64,000 nt of DNA from Flavobacterium sp. (GCF_039595935.1 NZ_JBCNKR010000006.1:2700001-2764000), one strand, 5' to 3'. Shown: positions 43,508-52,677, numbered from the stretch's first letter. A program made the numbers and translations. The notes: a model not told the origin generated them from the sequence alone.

Positions 43508-43942
43508 TTATAAATTGCTGTATAACAATTGAAGCGTATGAAAATCAGACGATCCGTCAAAATATTTATGTAAGACTTCCTGAAAAACCGGCTGCGTATT
43601 TTGAATGCTGGCAAATAAAGTCATACAGGACTGTAATTTTTCGACATCGGTCATTCCAAATATATCGGCTGCTTCTAATTCTTCCTTTTTAATCAGTTCT
43701 TTCGTAATTTCTATAAGATGTTTTCCTAAAATGGGATGCTCTAAAAAAGCAATTGCTTCATCGGCATTTTTAATTTCGTAGAATTTTGATGTATCACTCG
43801 AACCCATTCCTTTTATCTGCGGAAAAATAAACCACATCCACGGAGATTCTTTTTTACCTTTTTTAACCTCTTCAAGAGCAGTTAGATACAATTTGTTTTG
43901 TGCATCTAAAAAACGAAGTAATCCATTATTATTGTAAGCCAT
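43508..43942 (-). CDS. DUF1810 family protein
   Basis: A 144-residue soluble protein. It shows the DUF1810 signature SPWMWFIFPQIKGMGSSDTS, followed by EAIAFLEHPILGKHLIEIT and DVEKLQSCMTLF. It is related to YbgA-like helical proteins; no function is established. It is a single gene with no clear operon partners. A repeat-free, AT-rich gap lies upstream. Confidence 0.92.
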   Translation of the reverse strand: MAYNNNGLLRFLDAQNKLYLTALEEVKKGKKESPWMWFIFPQIKGMGSSDTSKFYEIKNADEAIAFLEHPILGKHLIEITKELIKKEELEAADIFGMTDVEKLQSCMTLFASIQNTQPVFQEVLHKYFDGSSDFHTLQLLYSNL

Positions 43943-44348
43943 TCTTTACTGTATTGATTTGGGGGTATCAGGTCATAAAACTAACGAAAATATGTTTAGT
44001 TGTACATTACTAAATCTTTTTTTTACTGCTATTTTTTGTGAATATTACGAACAAAAATTGTTGAAAAAATTACCATAAAAATTTAGCTGCAAAAGAGCCG
44101 AAAAAGGTTTTGAAGGATTTTTATAATTCTGGCTCAATAAAAATTAATTAGCAAAATATTTCCTGTTAACAAGTCTCCTTTTTGTTATATATTCAAATTT
44201 TTCTTAGTTATCCTGTTACATTTTTTCTATTTTTATGCTATTAGGGTATTTGGTAAGACATTTTTTTGTGCAATTTCTCAGATTATATTTTGTCTTAAAA
44301 ATGCCAATTTCTGTTAACGAGTCTCATACTCAATTAAAAAAATAAAAT
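43943..44348. other. 406-base AT-rich gap upstream of the DapB-like gene
   Basis: No gene is seen. It contains two nearly identical sites, ctgttaacaagtctc at 44163-44177 and ctgttaacgagtctc at 44311-44325, 148 bases apart. The second is 24 bases before the start codon, so a regulator could loop between them. Confidence 0.45.
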
Positions 44349-45098
44349 ATGAAAATAGGATTAATCGGATTCGGAAAGACTGGAAAATCAGTCGCATCTA
44401 TACTGCTGGAAAATAAAAAATTCTCGCTTGAGTGGGTTTTAAGACAAAGTAAAGTTTTAGAACACAGATCAGTTCCTGAATTTTTTGGAATTGAGTCAGA
44501 AGAACCCGGATTAATTTATTCAAGTTCAAACACAACTGTTAAAGAATTATTAGAAAAACATCCTGTTGACGCTATTATTGATTTTTCGTCTAATGAAGGT
44601 ATTTATACATACGGCGAATTTGCAGCTCAGAAAAACGTTAAAATAATTTCAGCAATTTCACATTACGAAGAAAATGAATTAAAACTACTTGAAAAATTAT
44701 CCAGTAAAACTACTGTATTCTGGTCGCCAAATATCACATTAGGAGTGAATTACTTATTATTTGCGGCCAAATTTTTAAAGAAAATAGCGCCCTGGGTTGA
44801 TATTGAAGTAAATGAAGAGCATTTTAAAAAGAAACAGGGAACATCCGGAACTGCAGTTAAAATTGCTGAGGCCTTAGATATTGAAAAAGAAAATATTAAC
44901 TCAGTAAGGGCAGGAGGAATCGTAGGTAAACATGAAGTTATCTTTGGGTTTCCATATCAAACGGTTCGTTTAATTCACGAATCTATTTCAAGAGAAGCTT
45001 TTGGAAATGGAGTTGTTTTTGTTGCCGAAAATTTAAAAGACAAGAAAAAAGGATTGTATAATTTTGAAGATATTTTATCGCCTTATTTTGCTTTGTAG
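44349..45098 (+). CDS. dapB: Divergent 4-hydroxy-tetrahydrodipicolinate reductase (DapB-like)
   Basis: A 249-residue protein with a Rossmann start (IGLIGFGKTGKSV) and the DapB C-terminal domain (NITLGVNYLLFAAK, RAGGIVGKHEVIFG). In place of the family's EaHHrhKvDaPSGTA catalytic stretch it has EEHFKKKQGTSGTA: the general-acid His and the Lys are kept, but the second His, the Asp and the Pro are changed and one residue is lost. It should reduce dihydrodipicolinate in lysine synthesis if it is the main enzyme. The altered site could also mean a related substrate. The position is isolated. Confidence 0.75.
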   Translation: MKIGLIGFGKTGKSVASILLENKKFSLEWVLRQSKVLEHRSVPEFFGIESEEPGLIYSSSNTTVKELLEKHPVDAIIDFSSNEGIYTYGEFAAQKNVKIISAISHYEENELKLLEKLSSKTTVFWSPNITLGVNYLLFAAKFLKKIAPWVDIEVNEEHFKKKQGTSGTAVKIAEALDIEKENINSVRAGGIVGKHEVIFGFPYQTVRLIHESISREAFGNGVVFVAENLKDKKKGLYNFEDILSPYFAL

Positions 45099-45150
45099 AG
45101 TTTTTTGAGGTTCAAAGGTACAAAGGTGCAGAGATACAAAGGTTTTCAAT

Positions 45151-45278
45151 AGCCCCTAGCTTCAGCTAGGGGAAAATAAGATGATTCAGAAAAGGGCTTT
45201 AGCCAAACTACAACGAGTTTGGCTAAAGCCCTTTTCTATATTTCAAAAAGTAAACCTCCAGCTAAAGCAGGAGGCAAT
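45151..45278. repeat. Composite palindromic element (cctccagc type), copy 2
   Basis: Left hairpin cccctagc/gctagggg (45153-45172), middle hairpin of 21-base perfect arms at 45188-45208 and 45217-45237, and right unit cctccagctaaagcaggagg (45255-45274). It has the same architecture as 14946-15072, with partly diverged arms. A tract of ggttcaaaggtgcagag-type repeats precedes it. Located between the convergent DapB-like and sulfatase genes. Confidence 0.75.
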
Positions 45279-45311
45279 TGATATTTAAAATCATTTCACA
45301 TCTAACAAACA

Positions 45312-46775
45312 TCAATTCACAATCGCAGGTTTTCGCATATTTTTTCCAACTCTGTTGGTCAAATCATCGCCAAGATCTTCACGTGCAGTTTCGGCAATTT
45401 TTTGAATTTCCTGAACAATTTCAGGATATAATTCCTGTACATCGCGAATTTCTCCCGGATCGTGTGCGAGATCGTATAACGCCATCGGAATTTCTGCTGC
45501 AGCACCTTTTCCGCGATAACCGTCTTTTCCGGGCAGGTTTTTATTGTAAGTTGTGCCTTTATGTGGAAAAACCAGTTTCCAGTGTTTGTATCGAATCGCT
45601 TCAAGATTGTTGCTTCCTACGCCAAAATAATAATAAAAAGTATCTCTCGGACCTTTATTGGTTTCACCTTCCAGCAAAGGCAGAAAATTCAGTCCGTCGA
45701 TTTTATTTTCCGGCAGAGTAGCTCCCGTTATGGCTGCAATAGTAGGCAGAAGATCCATATTGGTCATTAAAGATCCATTTACCATACCGCCGTTAATTTT
45801 CCCTGGCCAGCGAATTAAAAACGGAACTCTGGTGCCGCCCTCCCAACTAGTCGATTTGCCTTCTCTAAAACCTCCTGAAGATCCTGCATTATCGCCAAAA
45901 ACGAGCCACGGACCATTGTCGCTTGTAACAATTAAAACCGTATTTTTCTCCAAACCTTCATTTTTGAGTGTTTTTAATATTTCACCTATCGACCAGTCAA
46001 TTTCCATAATAACATCTCCAAACAAACCTAATTCACTTTTGCCTTTAAATTTATCCGAAACAGCCAAAGGTGCATGCGGAAGAGGATGAGTCAGGTATAA
46101 AAAGAACGGTTCTTTTTTATTTTTTTTGATAAAAGAAACTGCTTTTTCAGTAAACATTGTGGTGAGTTTTGAAGCTTCTTTAATGTTTCGGATCGTATCA
46201 ATTACGGTTGTATTGCTGATTAATGGAAGCGGAGGGAAGCCCGAACGCATGTCTTTTGGATCGGTTACGAGAGAATATCCATCATAATCAATCGGCCAGA
46301 CATCATGCGAATAGGGAATTCCGAAAAACTCATCAAAGCCATAATTAGTAGGCCAGTACGGCATTTCATTTCCTAAATGCCACTTGCCGTAATTAGCAGT
46401 TTTATATCCTGATTTTTTTAAAAGAGAGGCAATTGTTGCTTCTTTGGGATTGAGAGCATGTTTAGCGCCCGGAAGCAATACACCCGACATTCCGATTCGG
46501 TTTGGGTAACAGCCTGTTAATAAAGCTGCTCTTGATGCTGTGCATATAGCTTGTCCGGCATTAAAGTTGGTTAATCTCATGCCTTCCTGTGCTACCTTAT
46601 TGAAGTTTGGAGTCGGAATTCCGGTCATTCCAAAAGGTTCTGTATCTCCGTAACCCATGTCATCCATATTAATGATAACGATATTGGGTTTTGAATTTTC
46701 TTTTTTGTTTTGGGAAATTATTTTACTGCTGATGAAAGGGAGTATCATCAAAAGTAAGATTAGATTTTTGTTCAT
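45312..46775 (-). CDS. Exported sulfatase (formylglycine type)
   Basis: A 487-residue S1-family sulfatase with a signal peptide (about 1-21). Metal-binding NMDDMGYGD is at residues 36-44. The modification motif Cys78-Thr-Ala-Ser-Arg82 (AICTASRAALLTGCYP) should be converted to formylglycine. GKWHLG, TSDNGPW and the GGxREGK strand complete the active site. It likely removes sulfate from a polysaccharide or other ester outside the cytoplasm. A caaatata sequence (46809-46816) fits a minus-strand -7 box. No maturase is in the window. The substrate is unknown. Confidence 0.92.
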   Translation of the reverse strand: MNKNLILLLMILPFISSKIISQNKKENSKPNIVIINMDDMGYGDTEPFGMTGIPTPNFNKVAQEGMRLTNFNAGQAICTASRAALLTGCYPNRIGMSGVLLPGAKHALNPKEATIASLLKKSGYKTANYGKWHLGNEMPYWPTNYGFDEFFGIPYSHDVWPIDYDGYSLVTDPKDMRSGFPPLPLISNTTVIDTIRNIKEASKLTTMFTEKAVSFIKKNKKEPFFLYLTHPLPHAPLAVSDKFKGKSELGLFGDVIMEIDWSIGEILKTLKNEGLEKNTVLIVTSDNGPWLVFGDNAGSSGGFREGKSTSWEGGTRVPFLIRWPGKINGGMVNGSLMTNMDLLPTIAAITGATLPENKIDGLNFLPLLEGETNKGPRDTFYYYFGVGSNNLEAIRYKHWKLVFPHKGTTYNKNLPGKDGYRGKGAAAEIPMALYDLAHDPGEIRDVQELYPEIVQEIQKIAETAREDLGDDLTNRVGKNMRKPAIVN

Positions 46776-46898
46776 TTTTGTGTGGTATTTTATTTAGATA
46801 GCCGTACACAAATATACTTTGCAAAAACGGAAAATATTCTTCCTGAGAAAACTCTTTTTTAGGAAATAAACAGAAAATTGTTATTTCCCAAAAAAACA

Positions 46899-46937
46899 AA
46901 ACCCGACAAGTTTTTAAATTCTTGTCGGGTTTATTTT
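46899..46937 (-). terminator. Intrinsic terminator after the sugar dehydrogenase gene
   Basis: aaacccgacaag (46899-46910) pairs with cttgtcgggttt (46921-46932). The minus-strand T tract follows the stem. The same hairpin type is found at 51303-51335. Confidence 0.8.
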
Positions 46938-46955
46938 TAAATATTATAAAACAAA

Positions 46956-49868
46956 TTATTGTTTGATTATTTGGATTGCTTTACTGGCAGATTTTGTTTT
47001 TATGAAATAAATTCCCGCTGCCTGATCAGAAATTGAAATAACATTTCCTGAACCTTGTTTAATTTTACTTCCTGAAACTGAATATACAGACCATTCAAGT
47101 TCTTTCGATAAATGAAAGATTCCTTTTGATGGATTTGGATAAACGGTAATTTTATTTGATTCTGCATTCGGATTTTCAACACCAAGATGACAATCGTGAA
47201 CCATATATGTCACATCTTTTGTATTGCTTCCTTCTGAATTACTTACGGTAAGTGAAACTTCTTTGTCTCCTTCTGTAGAATAAGTTACTGAATGCGGACC
47301 AATTCCGGTTGCGGTTGCGGGCTGTGCACCTTCACCAAAATTCCATGAATAAGTATCAATACTTCCAACAGATACCGATGTAAAAGTAACGGTTTCATTT
47401 ACGCATCCCATTTGTGGAGTAAATTCAAAATCAGCAACCGGAGCAGTAATTCCAGACAATATAAATTCCATTTTGTTCACGTTAATGTCGTTTTCATCAA
47501 AATATAAAGTAATAACGTGATCGCCTTGTGTTAAAGCAATATTTGGAACTGTAACAGTCTGCCATGCCTGAAAACCTCCTGTATTTGGGATATTAAGAAT
47601 TCCGGTTACATTTATACCATCTACTTCAAGATGTAATTTTCGGGTATTATAAGGTGTCGCCACTCTTAAATTGATGGTATAATTTCCACTCGTGCTAACT
47701 TTTGCAGAGTATTTCAGCCATTCATCTTTTGCAACATAAGCAAGATTAAATCCGCCTTCATTACAAGCTTCAGTTCCTACACCGTCACCGGCTCTGTATG
47801 CATTATCACCGCCGCCGTTTATGTCATGATAAGCACCTGGTCCAATGTCATAATTTTCAGCTTCAATAATGCCTGGAATTTGAGCGACAATTCCTTGATA
47901 TGGTGCGTTTTGTAGAACTGTTTCGGTATAAAATGCTGTGTATGTTATAGTTCCTGTGGCAGGAGCCTGAAAAGTTTGATTTGCTGCTCCGCCCTGACCC
48001 CAATGATCAAAATCATAACGTTTGTTGTCAATATACTGCGGTGTTGGAGCATTTAAGGTTTGTAATGCAGCATTGGCTACAACTTGTTTTGTTGAAGGTG
48101 CTGTAACTGGTTTTTGATTGAATTCTAAATTAAGCGGAACAGGAGAACTTGTCGCTGTAACATCTACTAAATTTGGTTTAATGTCAACAAAAGTAGTTCC
48201 AACTAAACCATTGCTGTCGGTTACTTTTACTGTGAATCTGTACCATACATTTGGTGTTTTTTCACCTTGGTTAGATGCTGTAAAGTCTCCTGATTTTACG
48301 CCCTGCGGACTTGCACCGGGGTGTGAGTGTCCCGCTCCCGGAATATCTTCGTGAAAAAGGTCAATACTCCATGAAAAAGCACTTGCTGGTAAAGTTCCGT
48401 CTTCTACGTCAGTTGCTGTGGCTTCAAAATGCACCACATCTTCAGCATTCCATTTTAATGATGGAAGAGGAGAAACTATGGTTACGGTTGGTGTATTGTT
48501 AAACGGAGTTACCGTTAATGTAGCCGCATTACTGGTTACACTTCCTGCTGTATTGGTTACAATTACTTTATATGATCCTGCATTTGCATTGGTTACACTA
48601 GGAATGGTATAACTGGCTCCTGTAGCGCCATTTATATCTGCATTATTAAACTGCCATTGATAGGTTAAACCTGTACCACTTGCCGAAACTGTAAAAGTTA
48701 CCGGAGTAGTTTCCATTATGGTTTGTGACAATGGATGGTTGACGATTGTTGGCGCAGCCGTTTCTATATAATCTAATTTAATTAAAGCACCGTTATTTCC
48801 GTAAGCGCAATAGTAAATGAAGCCGTCATTTCCTAACATCATACCAAGAGCCTGCTGTTGTGGTGCTGAATAAAATTCTGTTGAAACCGGATCTGCAATA
48901 TTAGGATCAAACCAGCGAATGGCATTTCGAACAAAATCTTTAATAATAAATTTTCCTTCAAGATTAGGATAACGAGGTATATCCGGGTTATAAAGTAAAC
49001 CGTTTGTTAAAGCGTTTCCGATACTTCCGGTTGCATAAGTAAATATTGGATTGGTAAATAAATTAGTTTCAGTTTGTTTTCCGTCACCTCCCTGTGGATG
49101 TCCCCAGGCATAATTACGAATAGCTGGATTACTTATTTCGTTTACTTCTTCCCAGGAAGTTCCAACGTCTAAAACAAATAATTTATTGGCTTTTGTATTG
49201 GCTACTAATCGCCACGGATTTCTAAATCCGTATACCCAGATACTTTGTCTTTGTACAGATCCGCTTCCATAAAATGGGTTTCCCGGTGCCGGAAGTCCGT
49301 CTTCTGTTAAACGAAGAATTTTTCCTTTGTAAGTATCTAAATCCTGAGAATTGGTATTTTGCTGACTGTCTCCAACGGTTACATAAAGATAGCCGTTAAA
49401 AAATTTTAAATCTCCTCCGTTATGAAATCCGCCGCCGATAGGTTCTAAAAGCAGAATTTCCTGTCTGCTGACTACCTGATTGTTATTGTCGATTTTTATT
49501 CTTTCGATTCTGTGTCTGATAACACCATCATTTATAGAATAAAAAACATAAATATAACCGTTTGTCGCAAAATCAGGATGAAGAGTTAATCCTAATAAAC
49601 CTTGTTCGTTGTCTGTTACAGTTGTTACTGTAAAAACTGTCGAAACAGTATTGTTTTGAAATACTTTTACAATACCGCCTCTTTCTGCAATAAAAATTCT
49701 TCCGTCAGAAGATTGTTCCAAAGCTAATCCTTCTTTAATAACGGCTGTAGGAGCGAGGTTTTGCGTTATGTATTGTGAATAGGATTGTGATGAAATCAAT
49801 AATGCAAAAGCCAGTAAGACGTAATTAAACAATCGCTTTTTAATGTTAAATTGTAGATTTTTTCTCAT
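46956..49868 (-). CDS. Secreted PQQ-type sugar dehydrogenase with CBM and T9SS tail
   Basis: A 970-residue exported protein. Signal peptide 1-31. A six-bladed GSDH domain (about 40-360) has FHNGGDLKF, GFRNPWRL and WGHPQGGDG, typical of glucose/sorbosone dehydrogenases. Ig-like (375-455) and cadherin/PKD-like segments follow, then a carbohydrate-binding CBM6-like domain (about 660-800, with IEAENYDIGPGAYHDINGGG) and a PKD domain (YSWNFGEGAQP). The type IX sorting domain is the last 75 residues (VYPNPSKGIFHLSK). It should oxidise sugars or a polysaccharide end at the cell surface. Catalytic residues were not checked one by one. It lies beside the sulfatase gene. Confidence 0.88.
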   Translation of the reverse strand: MRKNLQFNIKKRLFNYVLLAFALLISSQSYSQYITQNLAPTAVIKEGLALEQSSDGRIFIAERGGIVKVFQNNTVSTVFTVTTVTDNEQGLLGLTLHPDFATNGYIYVFYSINDGVIRHRIERIKIDNNNQVVSRQEILLLEPIGGGFHNGGDLKFFNGYLYVTVGDSQQNTNSQDLDTYKGKILRLTEDGLPAPGNPFYGSGSVQRQSIWVYGFRNPWRLVANTKANKLFVLDVGTSWEEVNEISNPAIRNYAWGHPQGGDGKQTETNLFTNPIFTYATGSIGNALTNGLLYNPDIPRYPNLEGKFIIKDFVRNAIRWFDPNIADPVSTEFYSAPQQQALGMMLGNDGFIYYCAYGNNGALIKLDYIETAAPTIVNHPLSQTIMETTPVTFTVSASGTGLTYQWQFNNADINGATGASYTIPSVTNANAGSYKVIVTNTAGSVTSNAATLTVTPFNNTPTVTIVSPLPSLKWNAEDVVHFEATATDVEDGTLPASAFSWSIDLFHEDIPGAGHSHPGASPQGVKSGDFTASNQGEKTPNVWYRFTVKVTDSNGLVGTTFVDIKPNLVDVTATSSPVPLNLEFNQKPVTAPSTKQVVANAALQTLNAPTPQYIDNKRYDFDHWGQGGAANQTFQAPATGTITYTAFYTETVLQNAPYQGIVAQIPGIIEAENYDIGPGAYHDINGGGDNAYRAGDGVGTEACNEGGFNLAYVAKDEWLKYSAKVSTSGNYTINLRVATPYNTRKLHLEVDGINVTGILNIPNTGGFQAWQTVTVPNIALTQGDHVITLYFDENDINVNKMEFILSGITAPVADFEFTPQMGCVNETVTFTSVSVGSIDTYSWNFGEGAQPATATGIGPHSVTYSTEGDKEVSLTVSNSEGSNTKDVTYMVHDCHLGVENPNAESNKITVYPNPSKGIFHLSKELEWSVYSVSGSKIKQGSGNVISISDQAAGIYFIKTKSASKAIQIIKQ

Positions 49869-50091
49869 AATTATTCAGAATTTTAAGTGATTGGGACAAC
49901 CAAATTTAAACTTTTTCTGTATAATTATTTTGTTTACTAAAATTTCTTTACGATAACGATTGAGGAGTTTTTTTTAAGGGACAAAGAGACAGAGGGACAG
50001 AGGTGCAAAGGTTTTTTTGTTAGAAATTAAAGTTTGGGAGAATGAAAATCTTATTAATCTGACAAATCTGCGAGAAACAAAAAACAATACT

Positions 50092-50463
50092 CTATTTTCC
50101 TATAATTTCTTTTCGGTGTAAAGTTCCCCATTCATTTAATGCACTAATGACATTATATAAAGTGTGGCTGTGTTTTGTTCTGGCATATTCAACAGTTGGC
50201 GGGAAAGTATCGTAAACTGTTCTGGTAATCAATTTATTGATTTCAAGATCTTTAAGTTCTTTAGAAAGCATTTTATCGGTAATTCCGTTTATGTCTTTAG
50301 AAATTTCCTTAAATCTTTTTGGTCTATTCGATAAGGCAATCAAAATTGGCAGTTTCCATCTGCCGCTTAACACTTCCAGAGCATCTCTAACAGGTAATAA
50401 GGCCGCTAGGCATTCTTCTGGTTCACAGGCCATTTCTTTCGTTATTTCGCTCTTTGTTTTCAT
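50092..50463 (-). CDS. HxlR-family transcriptional regulator
   Basis: A 123-residue winged-helix protein. The core LEVLSGRWKLPILIALSNRP and RFKEISKDINGITDKMLSKE are diagnostic. The N-terminus has Cys13 and Cys18 (ACEPEECLAALLPV), which could sense oxidants or electrophiles. It is divergent from an azoreductase gene, with a 38-bp palindrome between them that is a likely binding site. Members of this type often control adjacent flavoenzymes. Confidence 0.92.
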   Translation of the reverse strand: MKTKSEITKEMACEPEECLAALLPVRDALEVLSGRWKLPILIALSNRPKRFKEISKDINGITDKMLSKELKDLEINKLITRTVYDTFPPTVEYARTKHSHTLYNVISALNEWGTLHRKEIIGK

Positions 50464-50474
50464 GGTTATATTGT

Positions 50475-50512
50475 TACTATCCTCAAGGATAGCGCTATCC
50501 TTGAGGATAGTA
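50475..50512. promoter_or_regulatory. 38-bp perfect palindrome between hxlR-type and azoR-type genes
   Basis: Two 16-bp units (ctatcctcaaggatag and ctatccttgaggatag) separated by cg, with outer ta..ta pairs. Each unit is itself palindromic around 4 central bases, giving four ctatcc half-sites. Placement in the divergent promoter region suggests it binds the HxlR regulator, probably as two dimers. Confidence 0.75.
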
Positions 50513-50537
50513 CTATAAAAGAGATAGCAAATGTAGA

Positions 50538-50545
50538 TAAGTTTG
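50538..50545 (+). promoter_or_regulatory. Candidate -7 box (TAAGTTTG) of the azoreductase gene
   Basis: An exact TAnnTTTG match 26 bases after the 38-bp palindrome. A clear -33 box is not visible, as expected for a promoter controlled by an activator or by the palindrome. Confidence 0.5.
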
Positions 50546-50570
50546 TATTGTAAAACAAATTATAAAAATA

Positions 50571-51182
50571 ATGAGCCAAAAAATTCTAAAAATAATTACC
50601 AGTACTAATGGAGATACTTCTTTTAGTAATCAATTATCAAATGCAGTTATTGATAAACTGGTAAAAGCAGATCCTGAAACGAAAGTGCAGACACTTGATT
50701 TAACCCAAACGCCTCTTCCATATTTAACGGGTTCTCATATTAACGCAGTTTACACACCTGCTGATGCCCATACACCGGAACAAACAGAAGTGCTTAAATA
50801 TTCAGATGAAGCGATAAACACTTTATTAGAATCTGATATTATTGTTATCGGAGTGCCTTTGTATAACTTTGGAATTCCTGCCGTTTTAAAAGGATGGATT
50901 GATCAGGTGGCCAGAGCCGGAAAAACTTTTAGTTATAGCCCGGAAGGCGCTAAAGGATTGGTAACAGATAAAAAAGTATACTTGTCAATCGCTTCCGGAG
51001 CTATATTCTCTGAAGGGCCGTACAAAAGTTATGATTTCTCAGAATCATATTTACGAACTGTTTTAGGCTTTTTAGGAATGACTGATGTTACTACTTTTCG
51101 TGTTGAAGGAACGGCAATTCCTGATTTTGCTGCAAATGCACTGCCAAAAGCATTATCTTCTGTGGAAGAATTTGCTTTTTAA
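50571..51182 (+). CDS. azoR: FMN-dependent NADH azoreductase (AzoR family)
   Basis: A 203-residue flavodoxin-fold quinone/azo reductase. It has the family's GVPLYNFGIPAVLKGWIDQV flavin region, VARAGKTFSYSPEGAKGLV and a serine-rich first loop (TSTNGDTSFSNQ). It transfers two electrons from NADH to quinones or azo dyes. It is divergent from the HxlR gene and probably regulated by it. It ends 120 bases before a terminator hairpin. Confidence 0.9.
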   Translation: MSQKILKIITSTNGDTSFSNQLSNAVIDKLVKADPETKVQTLDLTQTPLPYLTGSHINAVYTPADAHTPEQTEVLKYSDEAINTLLESDIIVIGVPLYNFGIPAVLKGWIDQVARAGKTFSYSPEGAKGLVTDKKVYLSIASGAIFSEGPYKSYDFSESYLRTVLGFLGMTDVTTFRVEGTAIPDFAANALPKALSSVEEFAF

Positions 51183-51302
51183 AAAGAAGAGAAATTAAAA
51201 AATCTGCCCAATCTGCTAAATCTGCGTGCAAAAAAATACTCCCGCAGATTTAGGAGATTCAGCGGATTTAAAAAATGAAATTCAGAAGTTTATCTTATAA
51301 GT

Positions 51303-51335
51303 AAACCCGACAGGTTTTTAAAACCTGTCGGGTTT
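51303..51335. terminator. Hairpin terminator cccgacaggttt type
   Basis: 15-bp perfect arms aaacccgacaggttt (51303-51317) and its complement (51321-51335). A second hairpin, ctttgtcaaagtt with actttgacaaag (51352-51383), follows before the convergent thiolase gene. The second type recurs at 58140-58168. Confidence 0.7.
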
Positions 51336-51396
51336 GTTGTATTTTAAAAAATCTTTGTCAAAGTTTTAAACTTTGACAAAGATAATTGTAATGATA

Positions 51397-52677
51397 TTAT
51401 TTCTCAATAATCATCGTAACACCTTGTCCTCCGGCAGCACAAATAGAAACAAATCCTCTTCCTGAACCTTTTTGATTTAATAATTTTGCCATAACACCAA
51501 TTATTCTTCCACCGGTTGCAGCAAATGGATGAGCGGCTGCCAGACTGCTTCCTTTTACATTTAGTTTTTCTCGGTCGATAGCGCCAAGAGTTTTCTTCAA
51601 GCCTAATTCGGCGCTAAGTTCTGGACTTTCCCAAATTTTTAAAGTGGCCAAAACCTGAGCGGCAAAAGCTTCGTGAATTTCATAATAATCAAAATCCTGC
51701 AGATTTAACCCTGCTTTTTCTAGCATTCTGCTGGCAGCAAATAAAGGCGCTAATAAAAGATTCTGCTGGTTTTTTACATATTCCACAGCTGCGATTTCGG
51801 CAAAAGTAATGTAAGCCAAAATTGGTAATCCTCTTTCTTTTGCCCATTCTTCACTGGCTAAAAGTACGCAGGAAGCACCGTCTGTAAGCGGAGTAGAATT
51901 TCCTGCCGTTAAAGTTCCGTTCACTTTATCAAAAGCAGGTTTTAATTTAGCCAGCTTTTCAATAGAACTATCTTTTCTAAGATTATTGTCTTTATCAAGT
52001 CCGTTAAAAGGCGTAATCATATCATCAAAAAAACCTTCATCATAGGCTTTTGCCATGTTCAAGTGACTTTTAAGCGCTAAATTATCCTGATCTTCTCTTG
52101 AAATTTTATAATATTTTGCTGTGATTTCGGTATGTCCGCCCATAGAAAGTCCGGTTTGTACTTCTTCATTTCGAGGAACAAGTGGAGAAAAATCTTTTGG
52201 ACGAAGTTTTAAAAACAATTTTATTTTTTCGCCTAATGATTTTGCCTGTCTGGCTTTCAATAACGTTTTTCTCAATTTTTCGCTAACTGCAATCGGCATG
52301 TCGCTGATAGAATCAACACCACCGGCAATTCCAGATTCGATCTGACCAAGAGCAATTTTATTGGCAATATAAATAGCACTTTCAATTCCGGTATCACAGG
52401 CTTGCTGGAGATCACAAGCAGGAGTTGCAGGATCAAGTGAAGTTTTCATAACACATTCTCTTATCATATTCATGTCGTAAGAATGTTTTATAACTGCACC
52501 TCCGGCAACTTCGCCTAATAACTCATCTTTAAGATTATATTTATCGACAATTCCGTTTAAGGCAGCGGTCATCATTTCCATATTTCCAACTTCGGCGTAA
52601 GCGGTATTGGCTCTGGCAAACGGAATTCTGTTATAACCCACAATTGCAACTTTTCTAACTGTTTTGGTGGTATCCAT
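51397..52677 (-). CDS. Acetyl-CoA acyltransferase (thiolase)
   Basis: A 426-residue thiolase with nucleophile Cys94 (LQQACDTGIES), the His motif EIHEAFAAQ, KGSSLAAAHPFAATGGR, and the second Cys in SICAAGGQG. It likely works in fatty-acid beta-oxidation. The length, with a longer loop domain near residues 130-190, suits the FadI-type branch. No other beta-oxidation gene is in the window. Confidence 0.9.
   Translation of the reverse strand: MDTTKTVRKVAIVGYNRIPFARANTAYAEVGNMEMMTAALNGIVDKYNLKDELLGEVAGGAVIKHSYDMNMIRECVMKTSLDPATPACDLQQACDTGIESAIYIANKIALGQIESGIAGGVDSISDMPIAVSEKLRKTLLKARQAKSLGEKIKLFLKLRPKDFSPLVPRNEEVQTGLSMGGHTEITAKYYKISREDQDNLALKSHLNMAKAYDEGFFDDMITPFNGLDKDNNLRKDSSIEKLAKLKPAFDKVNGTLTAGNSTPLTDGASCVLLASEEWAKERGLPILAYITFAEIAAVEYVKNQQNLLLAPLFAASRMLEKAGLNLQDFDYYEIHEAFAAQVLATLKIWESPELSAELGLKKTLGAIDREKLNVKGSSLAAAHPFAATGGRIIGVMAKLLNQKGSGRGFVSICAAGGQGVTMIIEK

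Noticed and set aside
45312..46089. Several plus-strand frames opposite the sulfatase
   Set aside because: They are shadows of the sulfatase coding strand without motifs or ribosome-site context.
46899..46932. Regulatory palindrome upstream of the sulfatase
   Set aside because: A T tract follows on the minus strand and the hairpin lies right after the sugar dehydrogenase stop, so a terminator is the simpler reading.
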